This document shows positions 1-11,000 of a stretch of DNA of 64,000 nt, piece by piece. The position numbers were made by a program, and so were the translations under genes. Position 1 is the stretch's first letter. Each line of letters begins with the position of its first letter. The stretch covers positions 13,701,666 through 13,765,665 of the forward strand of contig CM070577.1 in assembly GCA_036346355.1 (NCBI GenBank), written 5' to 3'. Under the pieces are notes generated by a model. It did no database searches, had not been told where the DNA came from, and worked only from the letters and a program-made list of their open reading frames with translations. This stretch comes from Rhipidocladum racemiflorum. Its lineage: Eukaryota; Streptophyta; Magnoliopsida; Poales; Poaceae.

Positions 1-626
1 AGTTCTGAGATGTCACCTTTTGAGGCCTTTGTATGGTCGACCACTGTCGGGACGCCATTGAATTGGAATGAGACCGTGGCGCCGTGTCTTTGGGCCTCGA
101 TATTCTTCAAGAGGTCAAGAGCGGTCGCTATGATTAGGGAAAGGTTGAAGATAGCCCAATCTCGACAAAAGAGTTATGCTGACAATCGCCGCCGAGACTT
201 GAGTTTTGAACCAGAAGATTTTGTTTACCTCAGAGTTACGCCTCTCAGGGGAGTTAAGAGGTTCCATGCCAAAGGGAAACTCGCACCCCGTTATGTTGGA
301 CCATTTAAGATTTTGAGCCGCAGAGGCGAAGTTGCTTATCACCGGAGTTGCCACGATCGTTGGCGAGTACATGATGTATTCCATGTGTCCCGATTAAAGA
401 AGTGTCTCCGAGTTCTGAGGAAATGACACCGCTAGAGTCAATTGAGTTGCAAGAGGATTTGACCTATAAGGAGCATCCCGTGAGGATTCTAGACACAATG
501 GATCGAGAAACTAGAAACAAGTCAACCCGTTTTTGTAGAGTTCAGTGGAGCAACCATGAAGAAAGCGAAGCGACTTGGGAGCGCGAAGAGGATTTGAAGA
601 AAGAGTTTCCAAACCTATTCCTTTAG
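1..626 (+). pseudogene. Gypsy family A: integrase C-terminus and chromodomain (3' end of pol)
   Basis: This is the last part of a Ty3/gypsy polyprotein; the rest lies left of the window. The first frame (10-426) holds the integrase C-terminal region: a KSYADNRRRDLSFE segment, then VYLRVTPLRGVKRF, GKLAPRYVGPFKIL and HDVFHVSRLKKC, in the order usual for plant chromoviruses. A second frame (402-626) carries a chromodomain-like tail with HPVRILDT, VQWSNHEESEATWEREEDL and the terminal FPNLFL, ending in TAG at 624-626. Chromodomains of this type are thought to steer integration toward marked chromatin. The two frames are offset, and the start near residue 20 is also shifted, so the copy is broken. 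A polypurine tract and an LTR follow directly, which fixes the orientation. The long LTR and chromodomain suggest a Tekay/Del-type chromovirus; the lineage is inferred. Confidence 0.85.
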
Positions 627-656
627 TGAGCCCTGAATCTCGGGGACGAGATTCTA

Positions 657-672
657 TTAAGGGGGGGAGGTT
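657..672 (+). other. Polypurine tract of gypsy family A
   Basis: A purine run (AAGGGGGGGAGG) sits directly before the TGTAACAT start of the LTR. This is the usual plus-strand primer position in retroelements. It shows that the following LTR is the 3' LTR of the element ending at 626. Confidence 0.8.
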
Positions 673-1081
673 TGTAACATCCCAAAATTTTGCTTTTCTT
701 AAATTCATGTGTGATTTGACACTTTGGTGAATTTTTGGAATTTTCTTGAATTTATTTGGGTTTATTTGGAATTTATTTGAATTTATTCCATTTTGAAATA
801 ATTAAAGAATTTAATTTTGCAAATAAAATTTTGTTGGAAATATTTTATTCGAGTCCAAATTGTTCCAAGATATTTTCCGAATTTTTCTCGAATTTTTAAA
901 GTCATTTGCTATTTTTAATGAATTAAATGAATTATCGGAATTATTTTAAATATTAATTATTTGAAAAGGACCGACCGGGTCGGTTACTATTCCTCGGGTC
1001 CGAGTCGGACTCGAGTCCGACCCGAACCCGACCGAGCCAATTGACTCGACCGAACCCACTCCTAAACCTAATCAATCCCAA

Positions 1082-1830
1082 CCGTTGGATCAAGATCCAA
1101 CGGCTGAGATCCGCCCGTACCGGTTCGAGCCGTAACCGGGCCGGATCCGATCGCGCCCGTGCGATCGTGGCCGTTAATCGCGCCACGTGAGCGGCCACGA
1201 TTTCGTCGTCTTCGCCGAGTCCGAGCCGGACTTCGCCGCCGCCGCCGTAGCGAACTAGGTTTCCGCCTAGGGCAGACGCCGAGGCTATTTAAAGCGTGAG
1301 ACGCCCCCGAGGTTGCCCTCATCCTTGCGCACCCGTTCCCGAGCCATCTCGCCGAGCCGCCACCGTTGAGCCGCAATCGCTCGCCGGAGTTGTCTCATCC
1401 CTCCGCTGGCGGTTTGCGCCGCTGCCGTCGTCCGTCGTCTTCCGCCGAGAAGGAGCCAGATCCGAGTCCTCGCGACGACGCGCACGAAGGAGGCTTCATC
1501 TCGCCGGAGCACGCCCCAAACGCCGCCGTCGGGCTCGTCGTCGCCCCGTCTCCGGTCAAGCCGCCCTTGAAGCCATCGCCGTCTGCGAGCTCGGAGGACC
1601 GTCGGATCCAGATCGGACGGTTGAGGTGAGCTCACGTGTTCCCAAACCCGATTAGATCTGGATCGTTGGATCAAGATCCAACGGTTCACAATTGCCACGT
1701 CTTTGTAGCAGTGCGAATATAGGATTAGAACTTTACCGTCCGATATAGATCGAACGGCCCACGAGCAACGAGTAGTTTCAACGTGTTAACCCTGGATCTA
1801 ATCCGCGCCGTTGATTTTCAAACCAACGGC
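1082..1830 (+). repeat. Palindrome series in LTR A1 (CCGTTGGATC type)
   Basis: Four short inverted repeats flank the putative promoter: 1082-1103 (10-bp arms CCGTTGGATC / GATCCAACGG around AA), 1664-1683 (9-bp arms of the same sequence), 1736-1757 (imperfect) and 1807-1830 (arms based on GCCGTTG / CAACGGC). Equivalent palindromes recur in LTR A2 (5447-5468) and in A3 (27416-27437 and 27521-27542, with loop TT in place of AA). Their function is unknown. They could bind a dimeric protein or fold as cruciforms or RNA hairpins. Confidence 0.7.
1286..1293 (+). promoter_or_regulatory. Putative TATA box of LTR A1
   Basis: TATTTAAA lies in the GC-rich part of the LTR, just upstream of a long CG-rich leader. 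Matching TATTTAA boxes occur at 5655-5661 in LTR A2 and near 27647 in LTR A3. Position and conservation across copies suggest the U3/R boundary follows shortly after. Confidence 0.5.
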
Positions 1831-3449
1831 TGAGATTGCGCCACGTGTCGGGAAGATGGACCGCCGCGGTCAACGCCGTCCACGCCGCGGCAGGCAGTGT
1901 GACGCCGACGCCAAGGCCAGTGTCGAGGGGCCGCATGTCGCTGGTCGACCCGCCAGCGCAGACGTCACCCATGACGTCACAATGGGTCCCACCTGTCAGC
2001 ACCGTGGGCTGAGCCCCGCTGACGTCAGCGATGACGTCACCCGAGAGGGCCCACATGTCAGCGACACGTAGAGTCGTGGACCGAGTCCACGGTAGACCCA
2101 AGCCGAGCGTGGACCAAGCCCATGGACCGGCTGACGTCAGCAAGCCAATCAGAGGCTGCCACGTGTCCATGCTGACGCAATAATTAATTTCCGAAAAAGA
2201 AAATGATTTATTAATTCGAAATATTGATTCAAATTTAGATTCAAACTTCAAACGCTTATAACTTTTGCGTTTCAACTCCGATTTGAGCGATTCAAATTTC
2301 TAAATTTGTATAAAATTGAGATCTACCTAAATATGAATTTTATTTAATTTTTGGACTAAAGTTTTTCTCTGTAAAATTATTTAATTGATTATTTAAACTT
2401 TAAATAATCATAACTTTTATGCTTTAACTCCAAATTTGATTGATTCCAGTTTCTAAAAATCCAGAAAATTATGTTCTCTCTGTTTATGGATTTTATTTGG
2501 AGTTTTGGGATCTTTTTGCATAGTGTTCATTTGTGTATTTGCTATTTGCACGCTTTACGAGTAGACGTTGAAGTGCCGGAAGGATTCGAGGGAAAAGTGT
2601 TGACTCAGGATCCAACTCAAGACCAAGAGCAAGTACTTTTTGAAGGCAAGTTGTGCTTTGACCATATTGATCCCATTTCGAAATCTATTTTGATTTAAAC
2701 TATTGCATGCTAGTTCAATTAGAAAGATACTTTGTTTAAACATGGGGGTTAGATAAATACCAATTTGCTATATGACACCTTGATTACTCAAGTATGTGCC
2801 ATGACCTTTTGTCACCCTAGTTGTGGTTTACTAGTTGGACATTACTAAATTGCCAACATGGGTTTAGATCGTTGTAGTATGCTGCTTAGACCTGCTACGT
2901 GCTCATGACATGATTTTGGACAATCAAACGCTAATATGGACTTAATGATATATTGAACCTGTTTTGGAAAAGTATCATGTGATGTTGACGGCACGTGGTG
3001 CATGGTAATCAACTGGGGTTTGATAAACAGATTTCGACTGGGGCATGTGGCAAGAGTAATCAGGTGGGCCAGTTGTGGCATTGGGAGTGATGATTTGGTT
3101 TTTCGGGTAGTCTTGCCCTGGTCACTCTAAGGACTTAACCTTGCAAGCCTTTGAACTGGGTCATACTTGCAACCACATGGCTGGAATGGGACGGCCCTAG
3201 TTGACTAAGTCGCTAAGGACTCACTTGTGGAGCCTCAGGTGTCGATTACACCTTTTGTGTGATTGTGCAGGGGAGCGTATCGTGGTCGTGGCCGGTACCC
3301 ATCTAACGGTGTGTTGGTCCCATACTTCGCCTTGGCTAAGGGAAGGGATGGTGTAGAGCACGTCGGAGAGGACCACCTGTGTTGTTTGAGGCTTCCAAAG
3401 GCTTTATTCTGAGGAACTTCGCCTTTGTGGTGTTTAATCGTATCTTGTG

Positions 3450-3506
3450 GGTAAAGTGCATAACCTCTGCAGAGTGTAGAATCTATTTGAATAGCCGAGT
3501 CCACTG
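3450..3506 (+). promoter_or_regulatory. Conserved palindromic LTR module, copy in A1
   Basis: After a GGGTAAAG block come CTCTGCAGAG (3465-3474), then CTATTTGAATAG (3483-3494), then GCCGAGTCCACTG. The same order of blocks is present in the LTRs of families A2, B1, B2 and C. The A1 copy looks decayed: the middle palindrome has one mismatch and the last stem is lost, as C-to-T or G-to-A change would cause. Confidence 0.65.
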
Positions 3507-3793
3507 TGATCGACAATGCTCGGGAATTACAGTCAAGGGTTAGATTTTCTAAAATAACTTGGTTTTGAAAAGATGGGTTGGTTTAACAAGGAAGATGATG
3601 GAAATATGGTTTAGGATGGGAAAAATGTTTATTAAACTTCTTGAAAAGTTATTTATGCTTTACTTATTTCTACCGCTTTCGAATCTACTCATATTACTTG
3701 TCAAAAGTCATTTCTTTGCAAACATACCTGAGCTATTCCTTTGTACTAAGCCATGCATATAGTATATTAGCTTGCATTCTGTGCATGACTTGC

Positions 3794-3810
3794 TGAGTAC
3801 CAAGTACTCA
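3794..3810 (+). promoter_or_regulatory. GAGTAC/GTACTC hairpin in LTR A1
   Basis: TGAGTAC and GTACTCA form 7-bp perfect arms around CAA. The same hairpin occurs at the matching place in LTRs A2 (8103-8119), B1 (34512-34529), B2 (43971-43988) and C (45875-45896). Confidence 0.6.
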
Positions 3811-4180
3811 CCCTTGCCTCAACACAATATCAGTTGAAGAGGAGATTACGCCAGCTTTGGAGGAGGAACTCCAAGAAGACCCGTCTACTTAGGGATGCGA
3901 GCCCAGTCAGTTGCCTGTGGTATACTGGATGGCGCCACGAAGTTTATTTGATTTTCAGCTGCTGCTATTTCTCTTTTAATAAGTTTCGCCTTGCAAGGCA
4001 TATATTTGTAACTTGGCCATAAGGTCGAGTAACCCTTTGATTATTTAAATAAAGTACTTTGATAGTATCGTATGGTATGATTGTGATATATACCGATGTT
4101 AAGACTGTGTGCACTAGCGCGTTCCTGGACTAGTGCTGAATACACAGAGGGTCCGGATTTGCAAATTCGGGGTCCCGACA

Positions 4181-5029
4181 GTGTTGGCATGATAGATCTG
4201 AAGCTTACTTCAGGAAAGATCGTGCGGCTGAAGAACGCGCAGCATGTCCTTTCAATCAACAAGAATCTTTTTAGTGGTTCTCTTCTTTGCAGAGAAGGGT
4301 ATAAGTTGGTATTTGAGTCAAATAAAGTAGTCATATCAAAGAACGGACTATTTATTAGTAAGGCTATGACAGTGGAGTCATGTTTCGCTTTTCTCTTGAG
4401 AACGTCTGTAATAAATTCATGAACTATCTTTGCGACGATGTTATTGGTAGTGAGGCAAGTGTTTGGCACTCACGACTATGTCATCTTAATTTTGGTTCTA
4501 TGTCTCGGCTTTTCGATATGAAATTCATTCTGAAATTTTCCATTGTCAAAGGTTCTAAGTGCCATAGTTGTGTGCAGTCTAAGCAACTTTGCAAGCCTCA
4601 CAAGGCAGCCGAGGAAAGAAACTTGGCACTATTAGAATTCACACATTCAAATATTTGTGAAATGGATGGTGTGTTGACAAAGGGTGGAAAAAGATACTTC
4701 ATGACTTTAATTGATTATGCGACTAGATTTTGCTATGTGTATCTCTTAAAAACAAAAGATGAGGCTTTAGACTACTTTAAAATTTATAAGGCAGAAGTTG
4801 AGAATCAACCGAAAAGAAAAATCAAAAGAGTTAGGCCAGATCGTGGTGGAGAGTATTTCACCAGTGAATTCTCCTAATACTATGCAGAGCATGGTATCAT
4901 CCATGAGAAGACGCCTCCCTATTCGCCCCAATTTAATGGGGTTACCGACAGGAAGAACCGCACCTTGATTGACTTGGTTAATGCCATGTTAGACACCGCG
5001 GAATTATCTAAAGCATGGTGGGGGAGGCC
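4181..5029 (+). pseudogene. Copia element E, part 1: pre-integrase and integrase core
   Basis: Ty1/copia pol sequence in two overlapping frames. The first (to about 4422) is the GAG-pre-integrase region, with LKNAQHVLSINKNLFSGS. The second (4380-4877) holds the zinc-binding HHCC region (WHSRLCHLNFGSMSRL, then KCHSCVQSKQLC) and the integrase core with LIDYATRFCYVYLL and RPDRGGEYFTSEF. An in-frame TAA follows EFS at 4876. The residue normally a catalytic Glu (usual form GVAERKNRTL) reads Asp here (GVTDRKNRTL). The part upstream of 4181 is missing because LTR A1 sits there; the rest resumes at 8488 after a solo LTR, with the AWWGEA motif split by the insertion. The element is inactive. Confidence 0.88.
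5025..5029. other. Target site duplication AGGCC, left copy
   Basis: AGGCC immediately precedes the LTR start at 5030 and is repeated at 8488-8492 after the LTR end. A 5-bp duplication is normal for Ty3/gypsy integration, and it fixes the solo LTR boundaries to the base. Confidence 0.9.
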
Positions 5030-7757
5030 TGTAACATCCCAAAATTTTGCTTTTCTTAAATTCAAGTGTGATTTGGCACTTTGGTGAAATTTTGGAATTT
5101 TCTGGAATTTATTTGGATTTATTTGGAATTTATTGGAATTTATTCCCTTTTGAAATAATTAAAGAATTTAACTTTGCAAATAAAATTTTTTTTGAAATAT
5201 TTTATTTGAGTCCAAAATATTCCAAAATATTTTCTAGAATTTTTCTGGATTTTTCTGAGTGTTTTGCTATTTTTAATGAATTAAATGAATTTCTGGAATT
5301 AATTGGAATATTTAATCGCTGAAAATCGAGTAGGTTTGTACTGTTCATCCGACCGAGCCCGAGTCAGACTCGAGTCTGAGTCCGACCCGAACCCGACCGC
5401 GCCGCGCGGTTCGGTCGAACCGCGTCCGAACCCTAACCCCCGTGGACCGTTGGATCAAGATCCAACGGACCACGATGTGCCGCGCCAACCCACGCGGGGA
5501 CGGATTGGGCCCATCCGAGCCAATTGGATCTGGGCCGTCGATCGCGCGTGCGTGGGCCGATGCAACCACGTCGGCCCGATGCAGGCCGCCGTCGGACTCC
5601 GCCGCGGCAACGGCTTCCCCGCGAAATCCGTGTCGATCTCGACGTTTGTGCCGGTATTTAATGACCGGGTAGGCGTCCGAGGTTCATCTTTGCCGTCCGC
5701 GTCGTTCGCCCCACCTCCTGCAGCCCTAGCCGCCGTGTAGCCGCCGCAATCGCTCGCTGTAGTCACGACAAGCTCCGCCACGGTTTTTGTTTCGCCCCGC
5801 CGTTCTCCATCGCGTTTGAGCCCAGTTCCGAGATCCCCAGACCGAGGCGCACCCGAAGAGATATTTCACTTCGCCGGATCTGCCTCGAGGCGCCGTCCCG
5901 TGTGTCGCCGTCTTCAAGTCCGGCCATATCCCGCCGACCAGCGCCGCCGCGACCCCGCGAGCTCCGTCAACCATCCGATCCCGATCGCACGCACGAGGTG
6001 AGGCCACGTAGCCCTTTACTGTTCCAACCCCAGATCTCGTATCACCCATTGGATCTAGATCGTGCAGTCCAGGATAGATCACGTGTTATAGATTGGATCC
6101 TTTAGCAGCCGTTAGATCTTGATCCTAGGGCTGAGATTGAGCCACGTAGGAGCCTCAAGGGAGATTAGATGTGTTCGGGGCCGTCCGATCCAAATCGAAT
6201 GGCTCGGATCGTGCCACATAGCCCAGGCCATCGCACCGCGCGCGTGGAACTTGCCACTAACATGCGGGGCCCGCATGTCAGCGACCGCCCGATCCGGTGG
6301 ACCAGGTCCACTATGGACTGGGTAGCACGCTGCGTGATCGAGCCCAGATCGACACGTGGCGGCGCCGGGTGATGCCACGTGTCATGATGACGTCATCTTG
6401 GCGTCATCGCGGGAGTCGATCTTTGGCGTCAGCAGGACCACGTGGACCAATCAGGTGCTGACACGTGTCAGTGCTGACGCAATAATTATTTTTTCGAAAA
6501 AGAAAAAGGATTTATTAATTCGAATAATTGATTTCAAAAATGGATTCAAACCTCAAACGCTTATAACTTTTGCGTTTCAACTCCGATTTGAGTGATTCAA
6601 ATTTCTAAATTTTCATAAAAATGAGACCTACTCAAATATGAATTTTAATTAATTTTTGATTATGAATATTTCACTGTTTTTATTTAATTAATGTTTTCTT
6701 TAAACTTTAAACGGTTATAACTTTTGCATTTAAACTCCGAATTTGACGATTCCAGTTTCTAAAAATTCATAAAATTATGCTCTCTCTGTTTGCGAACTTT
6801 ATTTGGATGTTTGGACACTTTTTGTCTACTGTTATTTATTTATTGCTATTTGCACGCTTTACGAGTAGACGTTGAAGTGCCCGAAGGCTTCGAAGGTGAA
6901 GTGTTGACCTAAGAGCCAGCTCAGGACCAAGAACAAGTACTCTTTGAAGGCAAGTTGTGCTTTGACCATGTTGAACCCATTTTCAAATTAAATTGGTTTA
7001 AATTATTGCATGCTAGTTTGATTAGAAAATACTTTATTTAATTCCGAGGGATAGATAAATGCCAAATTGCTGTATGACACCTTGGTTAATTAAATATGTG
7101 CCATGACCCCTTGTCACCCTAGTTGTGAGTTATTAGTTGGACATTATTAAATTGCCAACTTGGGAATTTAGATCGTTGTAGTATATTGCTTAGACCTGTT
7201 ACGTGCTCATGACATGATTTTGGACAATCAAATGTTAACATTGACTTAATGATATATGGAACCTGTTTTGGAAAGTTAGCATGTGTTGTGATGTTGATGG
7301 CACGTGGTGCATGGTAATCAACTGGGGGTTTGATAAATAGATTTTGACCGGGGCATGTGGCAAGAATGATCGGGTGGGCCAGTTGTGGCACCGGGAACGT
7401 TGCTTTGGTTCTTCGGGTAGTCTTGCCCTGGTCACCCTAAGGACTTAACCTTGCAAGCCTTTGAACTGAGTCAAACGTGCAACCACATGTCTGTAATGAG
7501 ACGGACCTAGTTGATTAAGTTGCTAATAACGTACCTGTGGGACCTCAGGATGTCAACTACACCCTTTGTGTAGTTGTACGGGGGAGCGTACCGGGGCTGC
7601 GGCCAGGTACCCATCTAACAGTGGATTGGCCTAAACTTCGCCTTCGCTAAGGGAAGGGTTAGTGTGCAACACCGGAGAGGACCACTTGTGCTGTTAGAAG
7701 TTTCTGAAAGACTCTGTTACGAACACTCGCCTTTGTGGTGTTTGACTGTATCTTATG

Positions 7758-7814
7758 GGTAAAGTGTATAACCTCTGCAGAGTGTAAAATCTATTCGAAT
7801 AGCCGTGTCCGCGG
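7758..7814 (+). promoter_or_regulatory. Conserved palindromic LTR module, copy in A2
   Basis: GGGTAAAG is followed by CTCTGCAGAG (7773-7782, perfect palindrome), CTATTCGAATAG (7791-7802, perfect 12-nt palindrome) and CCGTGTCCGCGG (7803-7814), which can pair CCGTG with CGCGG (one U-G pair) around a 2-nt loop. Families B and C keep the same order with different but still self-complementary bases. Confidence 0.7.
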
Positions 7815-8102
7815 TATTGGACATCGCTCGGGAATTACAGTCAAGGGTTAGATTCTCTCGAAAATCACTTGGTCTTAAAAGGTTGGGTTTGGTTTAATAA
7901 TGATGTTGATGGAAAGGTGGATTAGGAATGGAAAAGATGTTTAATTAATTCCTGGAAAAGTTATTGATGTTATACTTGTTTCTACTGCTTTCGAATCTAC
8001 TATTGCTACTCAAATGCTGTTTACTGCAATTATGCCCTGAGCTATTCCTTTGTACTAAGCCATGCATGTAGTATATTAGCTTGTATTCTGTGCATGACTT
8101 GC

Positions 8103-8119
8103 TGAGTACCAAGTACTCA
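8103..8119 (+). promoter_or_regulatory. GAGTAC/GTACTC hairpin in LTR A2
   Basis: TGAGTAC and GTACTCA form 7-bp arms around CAA, identical to the hairpin in A1 and placed about 370 bp before the LTR end. Confidence 0.6.
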
Positions 8120-8487
8120 CCCATGCCGCAATACAACACCAGTTGAAGAAGAGTTTACACCAGCTTTGGAGGAGGAGCTCCAAGAGGAACCGTCTAACTA
8201 GGGAGCGAGCCCAGTCAGTTGCCTGTGGTATACTGGATGGCGCCACGAAGTTATCTTATTTTCATTCTTTGTTATTTCTCTTTTATTAAGTTTCGCCCTG
8301 CGAGGCGTATATTTGTAACTTGACCTTAAGGTTAAGCAACCAGTTTGATTATCTAATTAAAGTACTTTATTAGTATCGAGTGGTATGATTGTGATATTTA
8401 CCAATGTTGAGACTGTGTGCACTAGCGCGTTCCTGGACTAGTGCTGAATACACAGAGGGTCCGGATTTGCAAATTCGGGTCCCGACA

Positions 8488-10200
8488 AGGCCTCGTTGAC
8501 CTTAAGTCATGTTCTAAATAGAGTTCCCACTACGAATAGTGAGGTAACTCCATATGAGGGATGGGGAGGAAGAAAACCATCGCTATCCTACTTGCGCACT
8601 TTGGATTGCTTGGCAAAAGTCAATGTACCGATAGTAAAGAAGCGCAAACTTAGACCTAAAATTATTGATTGTGCTTTTCTGGGGTATGCTCATTGCAGCA
8701 TTGCCTATAGATTTTTAGTAGTTAAATCTGAGATATCCGACATGCACGTCGGTACTCTAATGGAGTCTCGAGATACAACATTTTTTTTAGAATATATTTC
8801 CTATGAAGGATATGCATAGCATTCCGAGTCAGGCCTATGATTTAACTTCTGAATCTGCCATATCAATTGAGCACTTTAAACAAACACATGTACAAACTCC
8901 TGAGAATGATGATTATGATACTCCTAGAAGGAGCAAGAGACAAAGGATCGCAAAATCCTTTGGTGATGATTTCACTGTGTACCTTGTGGATGGTGTTCCC
9001 AAGACCATTTCAGAAGCATATGCATTTCCTGATGTAGACTGCTAGAAGGATGCGATCCGTAGTGAAATGGATTCTATTTTGGCTAACGAAATTTGGAAAA
9101 TCACATATCGTCCTTATGGTTGTAAACCAGTTGGATGCAAGTGGGTGTTCAAAAAGAAGCTTAGGCTTGATGGTACTATTGAGAAGTATAAGGCTCCGCT
9201 TGTGGCCAGGGCTTACAGCCAAAAAAAGGTGAGGATTTTTTTGATACTTATTCACCTGTTGCTAGATTGACCACAATACATGTACTATTGTGCTTAGCTG
9301 CCTCTTATGGTCTTCTCAATCATCAAATGGATGTTAAGACAGCTTTCCTTAATAGAGAGTTAGATGAGGAAATCTATATGGAACAACCCGATGGATTTGT
9401 AGTAAATGGTCAAGAGAACAAAGTGTGTAAGTTGCTAAAATCTTTGTATGGCCTTAAGCAAGCACCCAAGCAATGGCATGACAAGTTCGATAGAACTCTA
9501 ACATCTGAAGGCTTTGCTATAAACGAAGCTGATAGATGTGTATACTAGCACCATGATGGGGGTGAAGGAGTTATTCTGTGCTTGTATATGGATGGCATAC
9601 TTATATTTGGAACATCAAGCTGATCAAAGATGGGGATGGGATTACACTTGTGCAATCCCATTATGTGGAAAAGGTCTTAAGCCGTTTCGGCTATATGGAC
9701 AACAAGTCTTCTTCAACACCTTATGATGCTAGTTTAATACTTCGGAAGAACCAAAGAATTGCTAGAGATCAATTGAGATACTCTCAGATTTTTGGTTTGC
9801 TCATGTACTTAGCTAGTGCTACAAGACCTGACATCTCGTTTGCTATGAGCAAATTGAGCCGGTTTGTGTCTAATCCGGGTAATGATCATTGGCGTGCTCT
9901 TGAGAGAGTAATGCATTATCTGAGAGGCACCATGAGTTATGGAATTCACTATACTAGGTATCCTGGTGTACTTGAGGGATATATTGATTCTAACAGGATA
10001 TCTGATGTTGATGAGCTTAAGGCCACGAGTGGGCATGTATTCACTCTTGGTGGTGCTGCTGTCTCATGGAGGTCTTGTAAAATGATCATATTAATGAGGT
10101 TAACCATAGAAGCAGAACTCACAGCATTGGACACAGCCACTGTCGAAGCATAATGGCTCCGTGAGCTCTTTATGGACTTACCGATAGTTGAAAAACCGAT
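8488..10200 (+). pseudogene. Copia element E, part 2: end of integrase, reverse transcriptase, RNase H
   Basis: The copia pol continues after the solo LTR. 8496-8819 is the end of the integrase region (TLSHVLNRVPTTNSEVTPYEGW, SYLRTLDCLAKV, IDCAFLGYAH). 8820-9045 is the linker with RRSKRQRIAKSFGDDF. Reverse transcriptase runs from about 9046 to 9740 in several frames: GCKWVFKKKLRLDGTIEKYKA, DVKTAFLNRELDEEIYMEQPDGF and LLKSLYGLKQAPKQWHDKF. The catalytic block reads LYMDGILIFG, so the second Asp of YxDD is Gly. The RNase H part (9578-10153) has YIDSNRISDVDELKATSGHVF and WRSCK, ending TATVEA before a stop. There are several stops and frame shifts; the copy is dead. Its 3' LTR is at 11001-11910. 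Confidence 0.88.
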
Positions 10201-11000
10201 ACCGGCTATCCTTATGAACTGTGATAATCAAAAAGTTATCATGAAAGTTAACATATGAAGGGTAACATGAAGTCCTCAAGACACGTAAAAAGACGGTTGA
10301 AATCTGTCAGGAAATTGAGAAACTTCGGAGTAATAGTTTTGGATTACATCCAATCTGCTAAGAATCTGGTAGATTCGTTTAAAAAGGGTCTATCATGAAA
10401 CGTGGTAGATAGTACATCTAGGGAGTTGGGAATGAGACCTACCAAATAGTTAACAACAGTGGTAACCCAAACTATGTGATCGGAGATCCCATGAATTAGT
10501 ACCTGGATAATAACAAGCTGTTGGATTAACTAAAGAAGAGTACATTCTATATCCCACTCCGTAAAAGATGCCGTACTCTTAAAATATGTGAGGCAGGTTG
10601 ATTACGACCTTAATATGTTATGTTAGTTTTTAAATAAACAAAGATGTTGTCTAGTAGAGCATTCTTGAAAGAACATACCTATACGAGTCCGACTGTTGGT
10701 CGCAGTCTATGAGATGTGGGTACTCGCTAAGAAGCTCATGAAGAGGCCAAGGAGTATGACTTATACGCTCCACCCGAGGGGTAGATTGTCGATAGCCTAG
10801 TATCAGTTATGGTCTTAAGTGAAACTTGTCCGCTCAAAACTTGCACTTCAAGGCATAGTCCATTATTCAAGTTGTAGATGAATGTAACTTAAAGTTTAAG
10901 TGCAATTCAAGGCATAGTCCATTGTCACTGAAAGTTGGTATAAAAACAACACTTTGGAGCAGGCAAAGACATATGGGACCTCTGGGATCTAGTGGGGGAT
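10201..11000 (+). other. Copia element E 3' untranslated region and polypurine tract
   Basis: No coding frame of note. The first 200 bp still show decayed end-of-pol sequence. A short duplicated stretch (CAAGGCATAGTCCATT at about 10850 and 10907) is visible. The polypurine tract AGTGGGGGAT at 10991-11000 abuts the LTR start and defines the element's 3' side. Confidence 0.75.

Larger units (their letters stand above)
673..4180 (+). mobile_element. 3' LTR of gypsy family A (copy A1)
   Basis: This long LTR of about 3.5 kb begins TGTAACATCC and ends GGGTCCCGACA. The same two ends delimit the copy at 5030-8487 and the split copy at 27016-44637. It follows a polypurine tract, so it is the 3' LTR of the element whose pol ends at 626. 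The base after it (4181) is coding sequence of a copia element, which is therefore the host of the insertion. The left target duplication would lie outside the window. Inside are AT-rich blocks, a GC-rich promoter section with many short palindromes (1082-1830), a TATTTAAA box near 1286, and near the 3' end the palindromic module shared with families B and C. Confidence 0.9.
5030..8487 (+). mobile_element. Solo LTR of gypsy family A (copy A2)
   Basis: This sequence of about 3.46 kb begins TGTAACATCC and ends GGGTCCCGACA, colinear with LTR A1, and is flanked by the 5-bp duplication AGGCC. No internal region accompanies it, so it is a solo LTR left by recombination between the two LTRs of a full element. 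It interrupts the integrase gene of the copia element. It keeps a TATTTAA box (5655-5661), the CCGTTGGATC palindrome (5447-5468), two AACTTTTG-type blocks (6558-6595, 6707-6745) and the best-preserved family A version of the 3' palindromic module (7773-7814, 8103-8119). Confidence 0.95.

Noticed and set aside
953..1698. Arg-rich minus-strand frames and plus-strand Ser/Arg/Pro frames in LTR A1
   Set aside because: They lie in the CG-rich LTR promoter and leader, differ between LTR copies and have no domain.
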